Source: AP-15 sp963781215
GTDB taxonomy: Bacteria > Pseudomonadota > Alphaproteobacteria > ATCC43930 > CGMCC-115725
Assembly: GCA_963781215.1 (NCBI GenBank)
Contig: CAWAFE010000059.1
Span: 62,001-126,000, forward strand
DNA: 64,000 nucleotides
Direction of reading: 5' to 3'
Shown: one piece after another, positions 36,816-45,613 of the stretch
Layout: each line of letters opens with the position of its first letter
Numbering within the stretch: the first letter of the stretch is position 1
Notes under the pieces: model-generated
What the model saw: the letters and a program-made list of their open reading frames with translations, nothing else
Told to the model about the DNA's origin: nothing
The model's database searches: none
Made by a program: the position numbers and the translations under genes

Positions 36816-36937
36816 GCGATCCCGCGGTCGGGCGCGAGGGAATCGGCGCCGAGACCCATGAATGGCTCGCCGCAATCAAGGCGAAATACGATCCGACGAA
36901 TTTCTTCAGGTTGAACCATAATATACTTCCCGGGTGA
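36816..36937 (+). pseudogene. Remnant of a FAD-linked oxidase (BBE domain C-terminus)
   Basis: About 40 codons read GIGAETHEWLAAIKAKYDP then TNFFRLNHNILPG and a stop. This is the berberine-bridge-enzyme C-terminal tail of FAD-binding oxidoreductases. No start or flavin-binding domain precedes it; the frame upstream is the shadow of the amidohydrolase. It is most likely the remaining tail of a deleted gene. Confidence 0.65.
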
Positions 36938-37146
36938 TCGGGCGGATTGACAGTCACCGGAGCCGCTCCGCCGGCGCTCACACGCCAGGATGCTCTTGCC
37001 GTCGCGCTGGTGGGTGACGGGGAATCACGCGCCCCACTCTCCACGGGGACGTTCAAGATGCTTGGGGGTCGGATTTCGTCCCTCCTTCACAGGGAAGCTG
37101 CTATCGTGAACGAAAGTTAGGGCATCGTCGGCAGGAGAGCTTGAAT

Positions 37147-37902
37147 ATGGCTTCGAACGGGAAAGTCGCGCTGGTCACCGGCGGGGGCAGCGGCATCGGC
37201 AAGGCATCGGCGCTGGCACTGGCCAGGGAAGGGTTTGCGGTCGTCGTCGCCGGCCGCCGGCCCGAGCCCTTGCAGACGGTGGTCGGCGAGATCGAGGGCT
37301 TGCAGGGCCGGGCGCTCGGCGTGCCCACCGATGTCGGCGACCCCGACTCGGTCCGCGCACTGTTCGCTAGGACCAAGGCGACCTACGGCCGTCTCGACGT
37401 GCTCTTCAACAACGCCGGGTTCGGCGCCGCTTCGCCGATCGAGGAATTGCCCTACGAGCGCTGGAAGGGGGTCATCGATTCGATCCTGAACGGCTCGTTC
37501 CTGTGCACGCAGGAAGCCTTCAAGATCATGAAGGACCAAAGCCCGATGGGCGGCCGGATCATCAACAACGGCTCGATCTCGGCACATGTGCCGCGGCCCA
37601 ACTCGGCCGCCTACACCTCGGCCAAGCACGCGATCACCGGCCTGACCAAATCGACCTCGCTCGATGGCCGCAAATACGACATCGCCTGCGGCCAGATCGA
37701 TGTCGGCAACGCGTTGACCGAGATGACGGCGCGCATGCAGCGGGGCGTGCCGCAAGCCAACGGCACGGTCATGGAAGAACCGGTGATGGACGTGCAGAAC
37801 GTCGCCCGTGCGGTCGTCTTCATGGCGACCGTAACCCCCGAGGCCAATGTCCAGTTCCTGACCGTGATGGCGACAAAGATGCCGTTCGTCGGCCGCGGCT
37901 AA
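37147..37902 (+). CDS. Short-chain dehydrogenase/reductase (SDR)
   Basis: 251 aa from the ATG at 37147 (a TTG at 37141 is also in frame). Classical SDR: cofactor motif TGGGSGIG near residue 11, NNAG near 90, and active-site YTSAK near 157 with the preceding Ser in NNGSISAH. The AGRR after the second strand suggests NADP(H). Substrate unknown. The gene is preceded by the oxidase remnant and followed by a convergent gene. Confidence 0.93.
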   Translation: MASNGKVALVTGGGSGIGKASALALAREGFAVVVAGRRPEPLQTVVGEIEGLQGRALGVPTDVGDPDSVRALFARTKATYGRLDVLFNNAGFGAASPIEELPYERWKGVIDSILNGSFLCTQEAFKIMKDQSPMGGRIINNGSISAHVPRPNSAAYTSAKHAITGLTKSTSLDGRKYDIACGQIDVGNALTEMTARMQRGVPQANGTVMEEPVMDVQNVARAVVFMATVTPEANVQFLTVMATKMPFVGRG

Positions 37903-37967
37903 AGTGTCAGATCGGGGGAGGTGGTGCGGCGTTCGCCGACACGCCAGCCTTTGTCTCGCGCCAAACC

Positions 37968-38432
37968 CTAAGGTTTGGGCCGCCGCGCCCTGAGCTGCCG
38001 CAACCGATACCAAAAGGCGACGACCAGCAGCACCGCGAGCGTGCCGATGATCAGAAGGGGCGAAACCCAGCCCTGCGATTGCGATCCGCCGCCGACCCGG
38101 ATCATGACCCGCGCCACCTCGTCGGCGGTGCGTGCCTCGGCGCTCCACATCCCGTCCCGGTCGGCGCCGAAGACGAACTTGCCCTCGGCATCGGTGCGGC
38201 CGGTCGCGACGGCCTTGCTCGGGTCGCCGGGTGCGAACACGCGCACCTCGGCATTCGCCATCGGCTTGCCGTCGGGGGTCGCGAACTGGGCCGTGACCTC
38301 ATGCGTCGCAAAGAGATCGACGGCGTGTGCCGGCGGCGTAAAGTGCAGCGACGTAACGACCGCTGCAGCGAAAGCACAAGCCATCGCGCGCCGCCGCGCC
38401 GAGCCGATTCGCGAGTGTGAGTACGAAGGCAT
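37968..38432 (-). CDS. Membrane-anchored carboxypeptidase-regulatory-like (Ig-fold) protein
   Basis: 154 aa from the ATG at 38432; MACAFAAAVV at 38384 is an alternative start. A signal-like stretch (ACAFAAAVVTSLHF to PPAHA) is followed by one beta-sandwich domain (EVTAQFATPDGKPMANAEVRVFAPGD, GRTDAEGKFVFGADRDG) and a C-terminal membrane helix (SPLLIIGTLAVLLVVAFW) with a basic tail. The domain is in the periplasm if the signal is used. Function unknown. Confidence 0.82.
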   Translation of the reverse strand: MPSYSHSRIGSARRRAMACAFAAAVVTSLHFTPPAHAVDLFATHEVTAQFATPDGKPMANAEVRVFAPGDPSKAVATGRTDAEGKFVFGADRDGMWSAEARTADEVARVMIRVGGGSQSQGWVSPLLIIGTLAVLLVVAFWYRLRQLRARRPKP

Positions 38433-38519
38433 CCGGCTAGGATAGCGCTGTCTCGTGCATCCGGCACCCCGCTTGCCGGTCAATCCGCCGGTGTGCCACA
38501 AGCAGCACCTGGAGGGGCG

Positions 38520-39179
38520 ATGCCGGATTTCGCGATCGAGCGGCGCTGCAAGGGGATCGTCTGCGGCATCGACGAGGCTGGGCGAGGGCCGCTCGCCGGG
38601 CCGGTTGTCGCCGCGGCGGTGATCCTGGAGCCCCGGCGCCTGCCGAAAGCGCTGCGCGACGGGCTCGACGATTCGAAGGTGCTGTCGGGCGAACAGCGCG
38701 AAGCGTGCTGGCGGGTGCTGCGGCGCTGCCTCGACCATGGCAGCGCATATATCGGCGTCGGTGCCGCAAGCGTGCGCGAGATCGACCAGATCAACATCCT
38801 GCGCGCTGCCTTGCTGGCGATGGCGCGGGCGGTCGCGGCACTCGGCGTCCGCCCCGATCGGGCGCTGGTCGACGGCTCCGTCGCACCGCCAATCGCCTGC
38901 GCCGTGCAGACCGTCGTCAAGGGCGACGCGCTGAGCTTCTCGATCGCCGCCGCTTCGATCGTCGCCAAGGTCACCCGCGACCGGATCATGCGCGATCTGG
39001 CGCCGCGCTATCCGGGCTATGGCTGGGAGACCAACGTCGGCTACGCGACGCGCGAGCACGGCCAGGCAATCGGCCGGCTCGGGGTGACCCCCCATCACCG
39101 CCGCTCCTTCGCCCCGGTCAGGTTGGCCATCGAAGGTGAATTGCCGTTGCTCGCGGCGCTCGCAGCGAGCCCATCGTAG
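38520..39179 (+). CDS. rnhB: Ribonuclease HII
   Basis: 219 aa from the ATG at 38520, with GGAGGGG 4 nt upstream; the frame is open to 38493. Catalytic DEAGRG (Asp18, Glu19), the second Asp in RALVDGS, and FSIAAASIVAKVTRD with the conserved Asp identify RNase HII, which removes ribonucleotides from DNA and RNA-DNA hybrids. Its 3' end overlaps the oppositely oriented mutY by 85 bp. Confidence 0.95.
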   Translation: MPDFAIERRCKGIVCGIDEAGRGPLAGPVVAAAVILEPRRLPKALRDGLDDSKVLSGEQREACWRVLRRCLDHGSAYIGVGAASVREIDQINILRAALLAMARAVAALGVRPDRALVDGSVAPPIACAVQTVVKGDALSFSIAAASIVAKVTRDRIMRDLAPRYPGYGWETNVGYATREHGQAIGRLGVTPHHRRSFAPVRLAIEGELPLLAALAASPS

Positions 39180-40255
39180 GGGCTTGCGGCGGTCGCCGAG
39201 ACGGCGTGCCGGGCGACCTTCTTCATCAAGGTGGGCAAGGCGTGCTCGCCGAACCGATCGATCGGGCACCAGATGCCGTCAGCCGTGCCATGCGCCGCGA
39301 CGATGGCCAGCTCCAGTCGGAAATGGGTGAAGCCGTGGCGCACCGTGCCCGCCAACTCCGTCCATTCGGCGTCGGCGGGAGCGGCCCGGAGAGCCTCGGC
39401 GAGCGTCCACGGCTCGGCGCGCCATGGGGTCGACGGGATTTCGACCATGCCGCCGAGCAGGCCCTGCTCCGCGCGGCGGCGCAGCAGCACCGCGCCGTCC
39501 GGCCGGGTCAGCCAGAACGCGACCCCCCAGCGCTGGGGCCGTTCCGGCTTCTCGGCCCGCGCCGGCAGCGATTCGGTGAGCCCGGCGGCCCGGGCAGCGC
39601 AACACTCGCGCCACGGGCACAGCACGCAGCGCGGCCGGCGCGGCGTGCAGATCGTGGCGCCGAGATCCATCATCGCCTGCGCGAAGTCACCGGGCCGCTG
39701 CTGCGAGACCAGCGCCGTGGCGAGTGCCTGGAGACGCGGCTTGGCGAGCGGCAAGGGCTCGCGTATGGCGTGAAGGCGGGCGACGACGCGCTCGACATTG
39801 CCGTCGACCGCTGCCTCGCGCCGGTCGAAAGCGATCGCCGCGATTGCCGCCGCGGTGTAGCCGCCGATCCCGGGGAGTGCGCGCAGGGCGCCGATGTCGT
39901 CCGGAAAGACGCCACTATGGCGCTCGACCACGGCGCGCGCGCAGGCATGCAGGTTGCGGGCACGGGCGTAGTAGCCGAGCCCCTGCCAGAGCCGCAGAAT
40001 GTCGTCGAGAGACGCTGCGGCTAGTGCCGAAATCTCGGGCCAGCGCGCCACGAAACGGTCAAAATACGAGCGGACCGTCGCCACCGTGGTCTGCTGCAGC
40101 ATGATCTCGCTGAGCCACACGCGGTAGGGATCGGGACGCGAGCCAGGCGGCGCGCGCCAAGGGAGATCGCGCCGATGGCGATCGTACCATGCGAGCAGAG
40201 CCGCCGGGTCGGGTGACTGAGGTGGGGAGTTGGTTTCGGACCGGATCGATGCCAT
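39095..40255 (-). CDS. mutY: MutY, A/G-specific adenine glycosylase
   Basis: 386 aa from the ATG at 40255; the frame is open to 40570 without homology. Glycosylase domain: WLSEIMLQQTTVATV, LWQGLGYYARARNLH, helix-hairpin-helix LPGIGGYTAAAIAAIAFD with the catalytic Asp, then the 4Fe-4S ligands in CTPRRPRCVLCPWRECC. The C-terminal MutT-like domain that senses 8-oxoG follows. It removes adenine mispaired with 8-oxoguanine. It starts within the same CCATGG as the divergent dciA-like gene, and its 3' end overlaps rnhB. Confidence 0.95.
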   Translation of the reverse strand: MASIRSETNSPPQSPDPAALLAWYDRHRRDLPWRAPPGSRPDPYRVWLSEIMLQQTTVATVRSYFDRFVARWPEISALAAASLDDILRLWQGLGYYARARNLHACARAVVERHSGVFPDDIGALRALPGIGGYTAAAIAAIAFDRREAAVDGNVERVVARLHAIREPLPLAKPRLQALATALVSQQRPGDFAQAMMDLGATICTPRRPRCVLCPWRECCAARAAGLTESLPARAEKPERPQRWGVAFWLTRPDGAVLLRRRAEQGLLGGMVEIPSTPWRAEPWTLAEALRAAPADAEWTELAGTVRHGFTHFRLELAIVAAHGTADGIWCPIDRFGEHALPTLMKKVARHAVSATAASPYDGLAASAASNGNSPSMANLTGAKERR

Positions 40256-40778
40256 GGTGGCGAGTCGGCAGCGCGAGGGCTCGCAGGAAACCCCGATTCT
40301 AGCTGGCGCGGCGCCGGCGGGCGAGCGGCGGCCGGGATTCCGCGCCATCGGGGTCGCCGTTTCTCGGATCGCCGCACCGGTTGTCGCCAGGCGCGGCGGC
40401 GGCATGCTCGTACGCCTCAAGGCGGAATGGGCGGCAATCGTCGGCAACGATTGGGCCGCGTCGACCTGGCCCGCTGCGCTCGGCCGAGACGGGGTCTTGA
40501 AGCTGCGCACCGCGCCGGCGGCCGCGCTCGAAGTGCAGCACCGCGCGCCGCTGTTGATCGAGCGCATCAACCTCTATTTCGGCCGGCCCGTGGTGACCCG
40601 CCTGACCCAGGTGCAGGGGCCGCTGCCGCTCGCCGCCGCCCCAGCCATTCCGCCGCCGCCGACGCTCACCGCCGGCGAGGCGGCAGCGCTCGACGAGCGG
40701 CTCTCTTGTATTGCCGAACCCGAGTTGCGGGCGGCTCTCGCCCGGCTCGGACGAGCGGTCATCGGCACCCGCCGCTGA
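40254..40778 (+). CDS. DciA-like protein (DUF721)
   Basis: 174 aa from the ATG at 40254; a TTG at 40230 in the same frame would extend it by 8 codons. Landmarks: KAEWAAIVGNDWAASTWPAAL, LKLRTAPAAALEVQH and LLIERINLYFGRPVV, the DUF721 pattern. Family members related to DciA load the replicative helicase in many bacteria. The N-terminal 50 residues are basic and poorly conserved. It is divergent from mutY with overlapping start codons, and followed by dsbA-like and smc, a conserved alphaproteobacterial order. Confidence 0.85.
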   Translation: MVASRQREGSQETPILAGAAPAGERRPGFRAIGVAVSRIAAPVVARRGGGMLVRLKAEWAAIVGNDWAASTWPAALGRDGVLKLRTAPAAALEVQHRAPLLIERINLYFGRPVVTRLTQVQGPLPLAAAPAIPPPPTLTAGEAAALDERLSCIAEPELRAALARLGRAVIGTRR

Positions 40779-40850
40779 GGGCCGCCGCCGAGCCTTGCAC
40801 CCTTCCTCCGAACCGGCTAACTTCAATATATTGTATTAAGGAACCTCGAG

Positions 40851-41483
40851 ATGCGGAAAATCTGGTTCGCACTCCTTGCGGTCTACGGCATCATCCTTGC
40901 GATCCCGGCAGCGCTCGCCGCGCCTGCACAGCTTGCCGATTCGCACACCCTGCTGGAGCTCGGCACGGACGACCGCATCCTGGGCAACCCCGACGCCCCG
41001 ATCACGATCGTCGAATACGCCTCGCTGACCTGCCCGCATTGCGCCCATTTCGCGAACGAGGTCCTGCCCGATCTGAAGAAGAAATGGATCGACACCGGCA
41101 AGGTCAGGCTGGTGCTGCGCGACTACCCGCTGGACGAGCCGGCATTGCGGGCGGCGATGATCGCGCGCTGCGCCCCGCCCGACCGGTTCTATGCCTATAT
41201 CGACACGTTTTTCGCCTCTCAGGACAAATGGGTGATGTCCCGCGATTACCTGGAGTCGCTGGCGCGCATCGCCAAGCTGGGCGGCATGAGCAGGGAGGAT
41301 TTCGATGCCTGCTTGAAGAACACCGCGCTCGAAAACAAGATCGTCGAAGGCCGGCTTCTTGCTTCGAAGGAGCTCGACGTCAACTCCACCCCAACCTTCT
41401 TTATCAACGATGCCAAGTTCACCGGCGCCCCGACGGTCGAGGAGTTCGACAAGCAGCTGGCGAGCCTCGCGCCGAAATCCTGA
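40851..41483 (+). CDS. DsbA-family thiol:disulfide protein, exported
   Basis: 210 aa. Sec signal (FALLAVYGIILAIPAALA), then a thioredoxin fold with active site CPHC at residues 61-64 in VEYASLTCPHCAHFA and the cis-proline STPTFF near residue 180. These periplasmic proteins oxidise or isomerise thiols, or protect DsbA-like substrates. In the mutY-dciA-dsbA-smc order seen here it is typical of Rhodospirillales. AAGGAACC lies near the start. Confidence 0.93.
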   Translation: MRKIWFALLAVYGIILAIPAALAAPAQLADSHTLLELGTDDRILGNPDAPITIVEYASLTCPHCAHFANEVLPDLKKKWIDTGKVRLVLRDYPLDEPALRAAMIARCAPPDRFYAYIDTFFASQDKWVMSRDYLESLARIAKLGGMSREDFDACLKNTALENKIVEGRLLASKELDVNSTPTFFINDAKFTGAPTVEEFDKQLASLAPKS

Positions 41484-41523
41484 CACCCGACCTGCGATGA
41501 AACGCGGTACTTCAGCAGACCGT

Positions 41524-41606
41524 CGTCGACCCCGCGCAAAGCGGGGGTCCAGAGCAGCCGTGCGAACGTCGCCGCCCTGGATCCTCGCTTTCGCGAGAAT
41601 GACGAT
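41524..41606 (+). repeat. Palindromic intergenic repeat, family B
   Basis: Left arm CGTCGACCCCGCGCAAAGCG followed by GGGGTCC; right arm TGGATCCTCGCTTTCGCGAG followed by AATGACG. It belongs to the same family as the element at 6769-6845. It lies between the dsbA-like gene and smc, 60 bp before the smc start. Confidence 0.75.
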
Positions 41607-41664
41607 CAGGCCGCTGAATTCAGCGGCTTATTGGTAAGGCTGGGGCAGGCGCTCGGGGAGGGCG

Positions 41665-44073
41665 ATGCAGGTCGAGCGGCTTCGCCTTCTCGGGTTCAAA
41701 TCTTTCGTTGACGGCGCCGAGCTGCCGATAGAGCCCGGCCTGACCGGGATCGTCGGCCCGAACGGTTGCGGCAAATCGAACCTGGCCGAAGCGCTGCGCT
41801 GGGTTATGGGCGAGACCTCGGCGAGGCGCCTGCGCGGCGGCGCCATGGACGATGTGATCTTCGCCGGCGCCACCGGGCGGCCGGCGCGCAACATCGCCGA
41901 GGTCGCGCTGGGCCTCGACAACAGCGCCCGCGACGCGCCCCTTGCGTTCAACGACCGAGACCAGATTGAAATCTTGCGCCGCATCGAGCGCGGCGGCGGC
42001 TCGACCTATCGGATCAACGGGCGCGAGGTGCGGGCGCGCGATGTGCAGCTGCTGTTCGCCGATGCCGCTTCCGGCGCCGGGTCCGGGGCGCTGATCAGCC
42101 AGGGGCGAATCGGCACGCTGATCGAGGCCAAGCCGGCCGAGCGCCGCCTCCTCCTCGAAGACGCCGCCGGTACCGCCGGCTTGCAGGCACGCCGCCGCGA
42201 AACCGAGCAGCGGCTCGAGGCGGCCGCGGCCAACCTGCTGCGGCTCGACGACGTGATCGCGACGATCGAGGCGCAGTTCGAGACGTTGAAGAAGCAGGCG
42301 CGCCAGGCGCAGCGTTACCGCCGTCTCGGCGAGCACATCCGGTGGACCGAGGCGCTGCTGTTCGATGCGCGCCGGCTCGCGGCCGAGGCCGAGGCCGAGC
42401 GCTGCGCCGCCGATCTGGGCATGGCGGAGCGGGCCGTCGCCGAGCTCAGCGAGCGCGCGCTCTCCGAGCGGCGGCGGCGCGAAACGACCGAAGAGGCGCT
42501 GCCGTCGCTGCGGCTCGCCGAAACCGGGGCCGCGGCCGAGTTGCAACGGCTGACCCAGACCCGCGACGGCCTTGAGCAGGAATTGCGGCACGTGCTCGTG
42601 GCCCGCGCCGAAGCCGAGCGCCGTCTGGTCCAGCTGGCCGCCGATCTCGGGCGCGAGGATGAGCTCCTTGCCGACGCCGCTGCGGCGCTCACCACCCTTT
42701 CGCAGGAACGGCGGGCGCTCGACCAAGCCGAAGCCAGGGATGGCCTGGCACCGGACACCGCCGGACCGGCACGGCAAGCGGCGGCCACCGGCCTCGCCGC
42801 GGCCGAGGCCGCGTTGCAGCGCGCGACCGAGGCCGCCGCCGCCCTTGACGCCCGCCGAACCTCATTGGCCCAGCAGCGCCGAGATCTCGACCAGCGCCGC
42901 GCCCGGCTGCGGGCGCGCCAGGCCGAAGTCGAACGGGAACGCACGATGCTGGGCGCCGCCTTCGTTCCAGCCGAAGCGACGGCCGCCGTTGTCGAGGCCC
43001 TGGCCACGGCGGAACTGCGGGTCGAGCAATGCCGCACCGAGGTCGAGGGTGGCGAGCCGCAGATCGCAACGCGCCGGGCCGAAGAGGCTGCCGCCCTCGA
43101 TGATCTGCGCCGGGTCGAATCGGAACTCGTCCGCCTCGGCGCGGAGGCCGATGCGCTGCAAGCGCTGCTGCTGCCCCCTGATGCCGATGGTGGGGAATCG
43201 GTGTTGTCGGCGATGCGGGTTGCGGATGGTTTCGAGGCCGCGATCGGCGCCCTCTTCGAAGACGAGCTTTTGGCGCCGCTGGCCGAGCACGCGGGGTCTG
43301 CCGCGACCAGCTTCTGGGTCGATCTCCTGGCGATCGGCAGGCCCGCGCCCCTGCCCACCGGCGCCCGTCCGTTTGCCGAGGCGGTGACGGCGCCATCCGC
43401 CCTCAACCGAAGCCTCGCGTTCACCGGCTGGGTCGACGGCGCCGAGGCTGGGCGCGAATTGCAGCCGCATCTGATGCCCGGGCAAAGGCTCGTCGATCGC
43501 GACGGGCGGTTGTGGCGCTGGGACGGGTTTACGCGAATGGCTCCGGCGCCATCGCCGGCAGCGCAGCAGCTGCGGCACAAGAACCGCCTCGCCGAGATCG
43601 ACCCCGAAATCGTGCGGCTCGAAATGGAAGGCCGGGCCCGCGAGGCGAAGGTCGCCGGCGCGCGCGCCCTGCGTGAGGAAGCCGCGGAGGCCGACCGCCT
43701 CGCGCGGCTGCGGCTGCGCGAGGCGGAGAAGGCTTTGGCCTGCGCGCGCGAAGAGGAGGCAGCCCTTGCGCGCCGAAGGCTGACGACGGAAACCCGGTTC
43801 GCCGCAATCGCCGACGCCCTCGAGAGGTTGATGGCCGAACTTAGCCGAGCTCGACGAGCGCGCCGACCGGATGGAACGGATTCTCGCAGCACTGCCCGAG
43901 ACGGCGGTAGTGCAGGCGGCGCTGGAAGAGGCGCGGAGTTCGGCCGGCGCCGCCCGGCGGCGCGAAGCGGAGGCGCTTGCGGCTTCCGAGCGGCGCGGCC
44001 GCGCCGCCGCCGAGCGCCGGCAGCGCCTGATGGCGATCGATGTCGACGAACGCGCCTGGCGCCAACGCAGTGA
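41665..44073 (+). CDS. smc: SMC chromosome segregation ATPase, N-terminal part (frameshifted)
   Basis: The N-terminal head begins MQVERLRLLGFKSFVD, with Walker A GPNGCGKSN near residue 32 and GRIGTLIEAKPAERR. GGGGAGGG lies just before the ATG. A long coiled coil and a hinge-like region around residues 510-650 follow. At about 43845 one extra A (GAACTTAGCCGAG) shifts the frame; beyond it the reading seen here is out of frame. Without that base the protein continues into the next entry for about 1157 aa, the normal SMC length. SMC is important or essential, so a sequence error is the likeliest cause. Confidence 0.92.
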   Translation: MQVERLRLLGFKSFVDGAELPIEPGLTGIVGPNGCGKSNLAEALRWVMGETSARRLRGGAMDDVIFAGATGRPARNIAEVALGLDNSARDAPLAFNDRDQIEILRRIERGGGSTYRINGREVRARDVQLLFADAASGAGSGALISQGRIGTLIEAKPAERRLLLEDAAGTAGLQARRRETEQRLEAAAANLLRLDDVIATIEAQFETLKKQARQAQRYRRLGEHIRWTEALLFDARRLAAEAEAERCAADLGMAERAVAELSERALSERRRRETTEEALPSLRLAETGAAAELQRLTQTRDGLEQELRHVLVARAEAERRLVQLAADLGREDELLADAAAALTTLSQERRALDQAEARDGLAPDTAGPARQAAATGLAAAEAALQRATEAAAALDARRTSLAQQRRDLDQRRARLRARQAEVERERTMLGAAFVPAEATAAVVEALATAELRVEQCRTEVEGGEPQIATRRAEEAAALDDLRRVESELVRLGAEADALQALLLPPDADGGESVLSAMRVADGFEAAIGALFEDELLAPLAEHAGSAATSFWVDLLAIGRPAPLPTGARPFAEAVTAPSALNRSLAFTGWVDGAEAGRELQPHLMPGQRLVDRDGRLWRWDGFTRMAPAPSPAAQQLRHKNRLAEIDPEIVRLEMEGRAREAKVAGARALREEAAEADRLARLRLREAEKALACAREEEAALARRRLTTETRFAAIADALERLMAELSRARRARRPDGTDSRSTARDGGSAGGAGRGAEFGRRRPAARSGGACGFRAARPRRRRAPAAPDGDRCRRTRLAPTQ

Positions 44074-45139
44074 GCGGGCGACCGCGCAGCGCAAGACGCT
44101 CATCGAGCGGGGCGGTGCTGTTGCGCAGGAAATCGCCGACCTCGCCGCCCGCCCGACGGCGATCGCCGCGCAGAGCGAAACGCTCGCCACCGATATCGCG
44201 CAGGCCGCCGCGAACAGCAGCCGGGCGGCCGATGCGCTGGCGCAGGAGGAAGTGCGGCTGCGGGAGGCAACCGGCAACGCCCGCACCGCCGAAGAGGCGC
44301 TGGCCGTGGCCCGCGAACGGCGCGCCCGGCTCGAAGTGCTGCGCGACGGCGCGGCGGAGGCGCTGGCGCGGCTTGGCCGGGAGATCCGCGAGCAACTCGA
44401 TGTGTCGCCCGAGGCGCTGGGCGAGCTGGCGGGGCTGGCCGCCGGCGAAACGCCGCCCGATCCTGCCGGAACGGCGGCGCGGCTCGACCGATTGCTGCGT
44501 GAGCGCGACGGCATCGGGCCAGTCAATCTCGTCGCCGAGCGCGAGGCCGCCGAAACTGAAGCGCGGCTTTCCGGCCTGCGGCACGAGCGCGCCGAATTGA
44601 CCGAGGCAATCACGAGGCTGCGCCGCGGCGTCGCCGCATTGAACGAGGAGGGGCGGCAGCGCCTCGGCGCCGCGTTCGAGCGTGTCAACGGCCATTTCGC
44701 TCGGCTGTTTGCGCGCCTCTTTGGCGGCGGCAAGGCGCAGCTGGCGCTGGTCGACGACCCGGACCCGCTCGCCGCCGGGCTCGAAATCATGGCGAGCCCG
44801 CCCGGCAAGCGCCTCCAGGCATTGTCGCTGTTGTCCGGCGGCGAGCAGGCGCTGACCGCGCTCGCCCTGGTCTTTGCGGTATTTTTGACCAACCCGGCGC
44901 CGGTCTGCGTCCTCGACGAGGTCGACGCCCCGCTCGACGACGCCAATGTCGACCGCTTTTGCCGACTCGTCGCCGAGATCGCCGACACCGCCGGCACCCG
45001 GTTCCTGGTGGTCACGCACCACCGCATCACGATGGCGCGGGTCGATCGCCTGTTCGGGGTGACGATGGCCGAGCGCGGCGTCTCGCAGCTCGTATCGGTC
45101 GATTTCGCGCGCGCCGCGGCACTGCGCCGAACCGCCTGA
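43871..45139 (+). CDS. smc: SMC chromosome segregation ATPase, C-terminal part (frameshifted)
   Basis: Continues the previous entry in the correct frame; the ATG at 43871 is internal to the real gene. It holds the second half of the coiled coil, then the C-terminal head: signature LLSGGEQALTALALVFAVF, Walker B VCVLDEVDAPLDD and FLVVTHH. Head domains from both ends meet to form one ATPase. The F0 ATP synthase genes follow 94 bp downstream. Confidence 0.92.
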   Translation: MERILAALPETAVVQAALEEARSSAGAARRREAEALAASERRGRAAAERRQRLMAIDVDERAWRQRSERATAQRKTLIERGGAVAQEIADLAARPTAIAAQSETLATDIAQAAANSSRAADALAQEEVRLREATGNARTAEEALAVARERRARLEVLRDGAAEALARLGREIREQLDVSPEALGELAGLAAGETPPDPAGTAARLDRLLRERDGIGPVNLVAEREAAETEARLSGLRHERAELTEAITRLRRGVAALNEEGRQRLGAAFERVNGHFARLFARLFGGGKAQLALVDDPDPLAAGLEIMASPPGKRLQALSLLSGGEQALTALALVFAVFLTNPAPVCVLDEVDAPLDDANVDRFCRLVAEIADTAGTRFLVVTHHRITMARVDRLFGVTMAERGVSQLVSVDFARAAALRRTA

Positions 45140-45232
45140 CCCACGTTGACAGCCCAGTGACGCATCACTATGGTCCGCCGCGTTTTGGCCGCAATACGGC
45201 TGGGACGGGTGTCGGATGCCTGCGCTTCCCTG

Positions 45233-45574
45233 ATGAGTGAGGAACGGCCGCCGGACCCCCTGGCACGACTTGGCGACAGGATCGACAAGGCGCGACGGGC
45301 GCGGCTCCAGGAGGATCAAGATGGGCGCGGCGGGCCTCCGCGAGGGGCGTTGGGTCTCGGGTTCCGGATGGCGATCGAGCTGGCGGCCGCACTCTGCGTC
45401 GGGCTCGCGCTGGGCTGGGTGTTCGACCGCCTGCTCGGAACCCGGCCTTGGGGGCTGATCGTCTTCTTCTTTCTGGGGATCGCGGCGGGAATGGTCAACG
45501 TCTTCCGCGCGGCCAAAGGCGTGGGCTACGGCAACCCGCCGGCCGTCGGCGGCGATCGGTCGAAACGGGATTAG
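45233..45574 (+). CDS. atpI: AtpI/AtpQ-type ATP synthase assembly protein
   Basis: 113 aa from the ATG at 45233; the frame is open to 45170. Cytoplasmic charged N-terminus (ARLGDRIDKARRARLQE) and two membrane spans: MAIELAAALCVGLALGWVF and WGLIVFFFLGIAAGMVNV. The pattern fits the ATPase_gene1 family, which helps assemble the c-ring or supplies Mg. First gene of the atpI-B-E-F'-F order. Confidence 0.9.
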   Translation: MSEERPPDPLARLGDRIDKARRARLQEDQDGRGGPPRGALGLGFRMAIELAAALCVGLALGWVFDRLLGTRPWGLIVFFFLGIAAGMVNVFRAAKGVGYGNPPAVGGDRSKRD

Positions 45575-45613
45575 ACGGCGGCACGGCTCGGGCCAGGGAT
45601 TGCGGGGACGACA

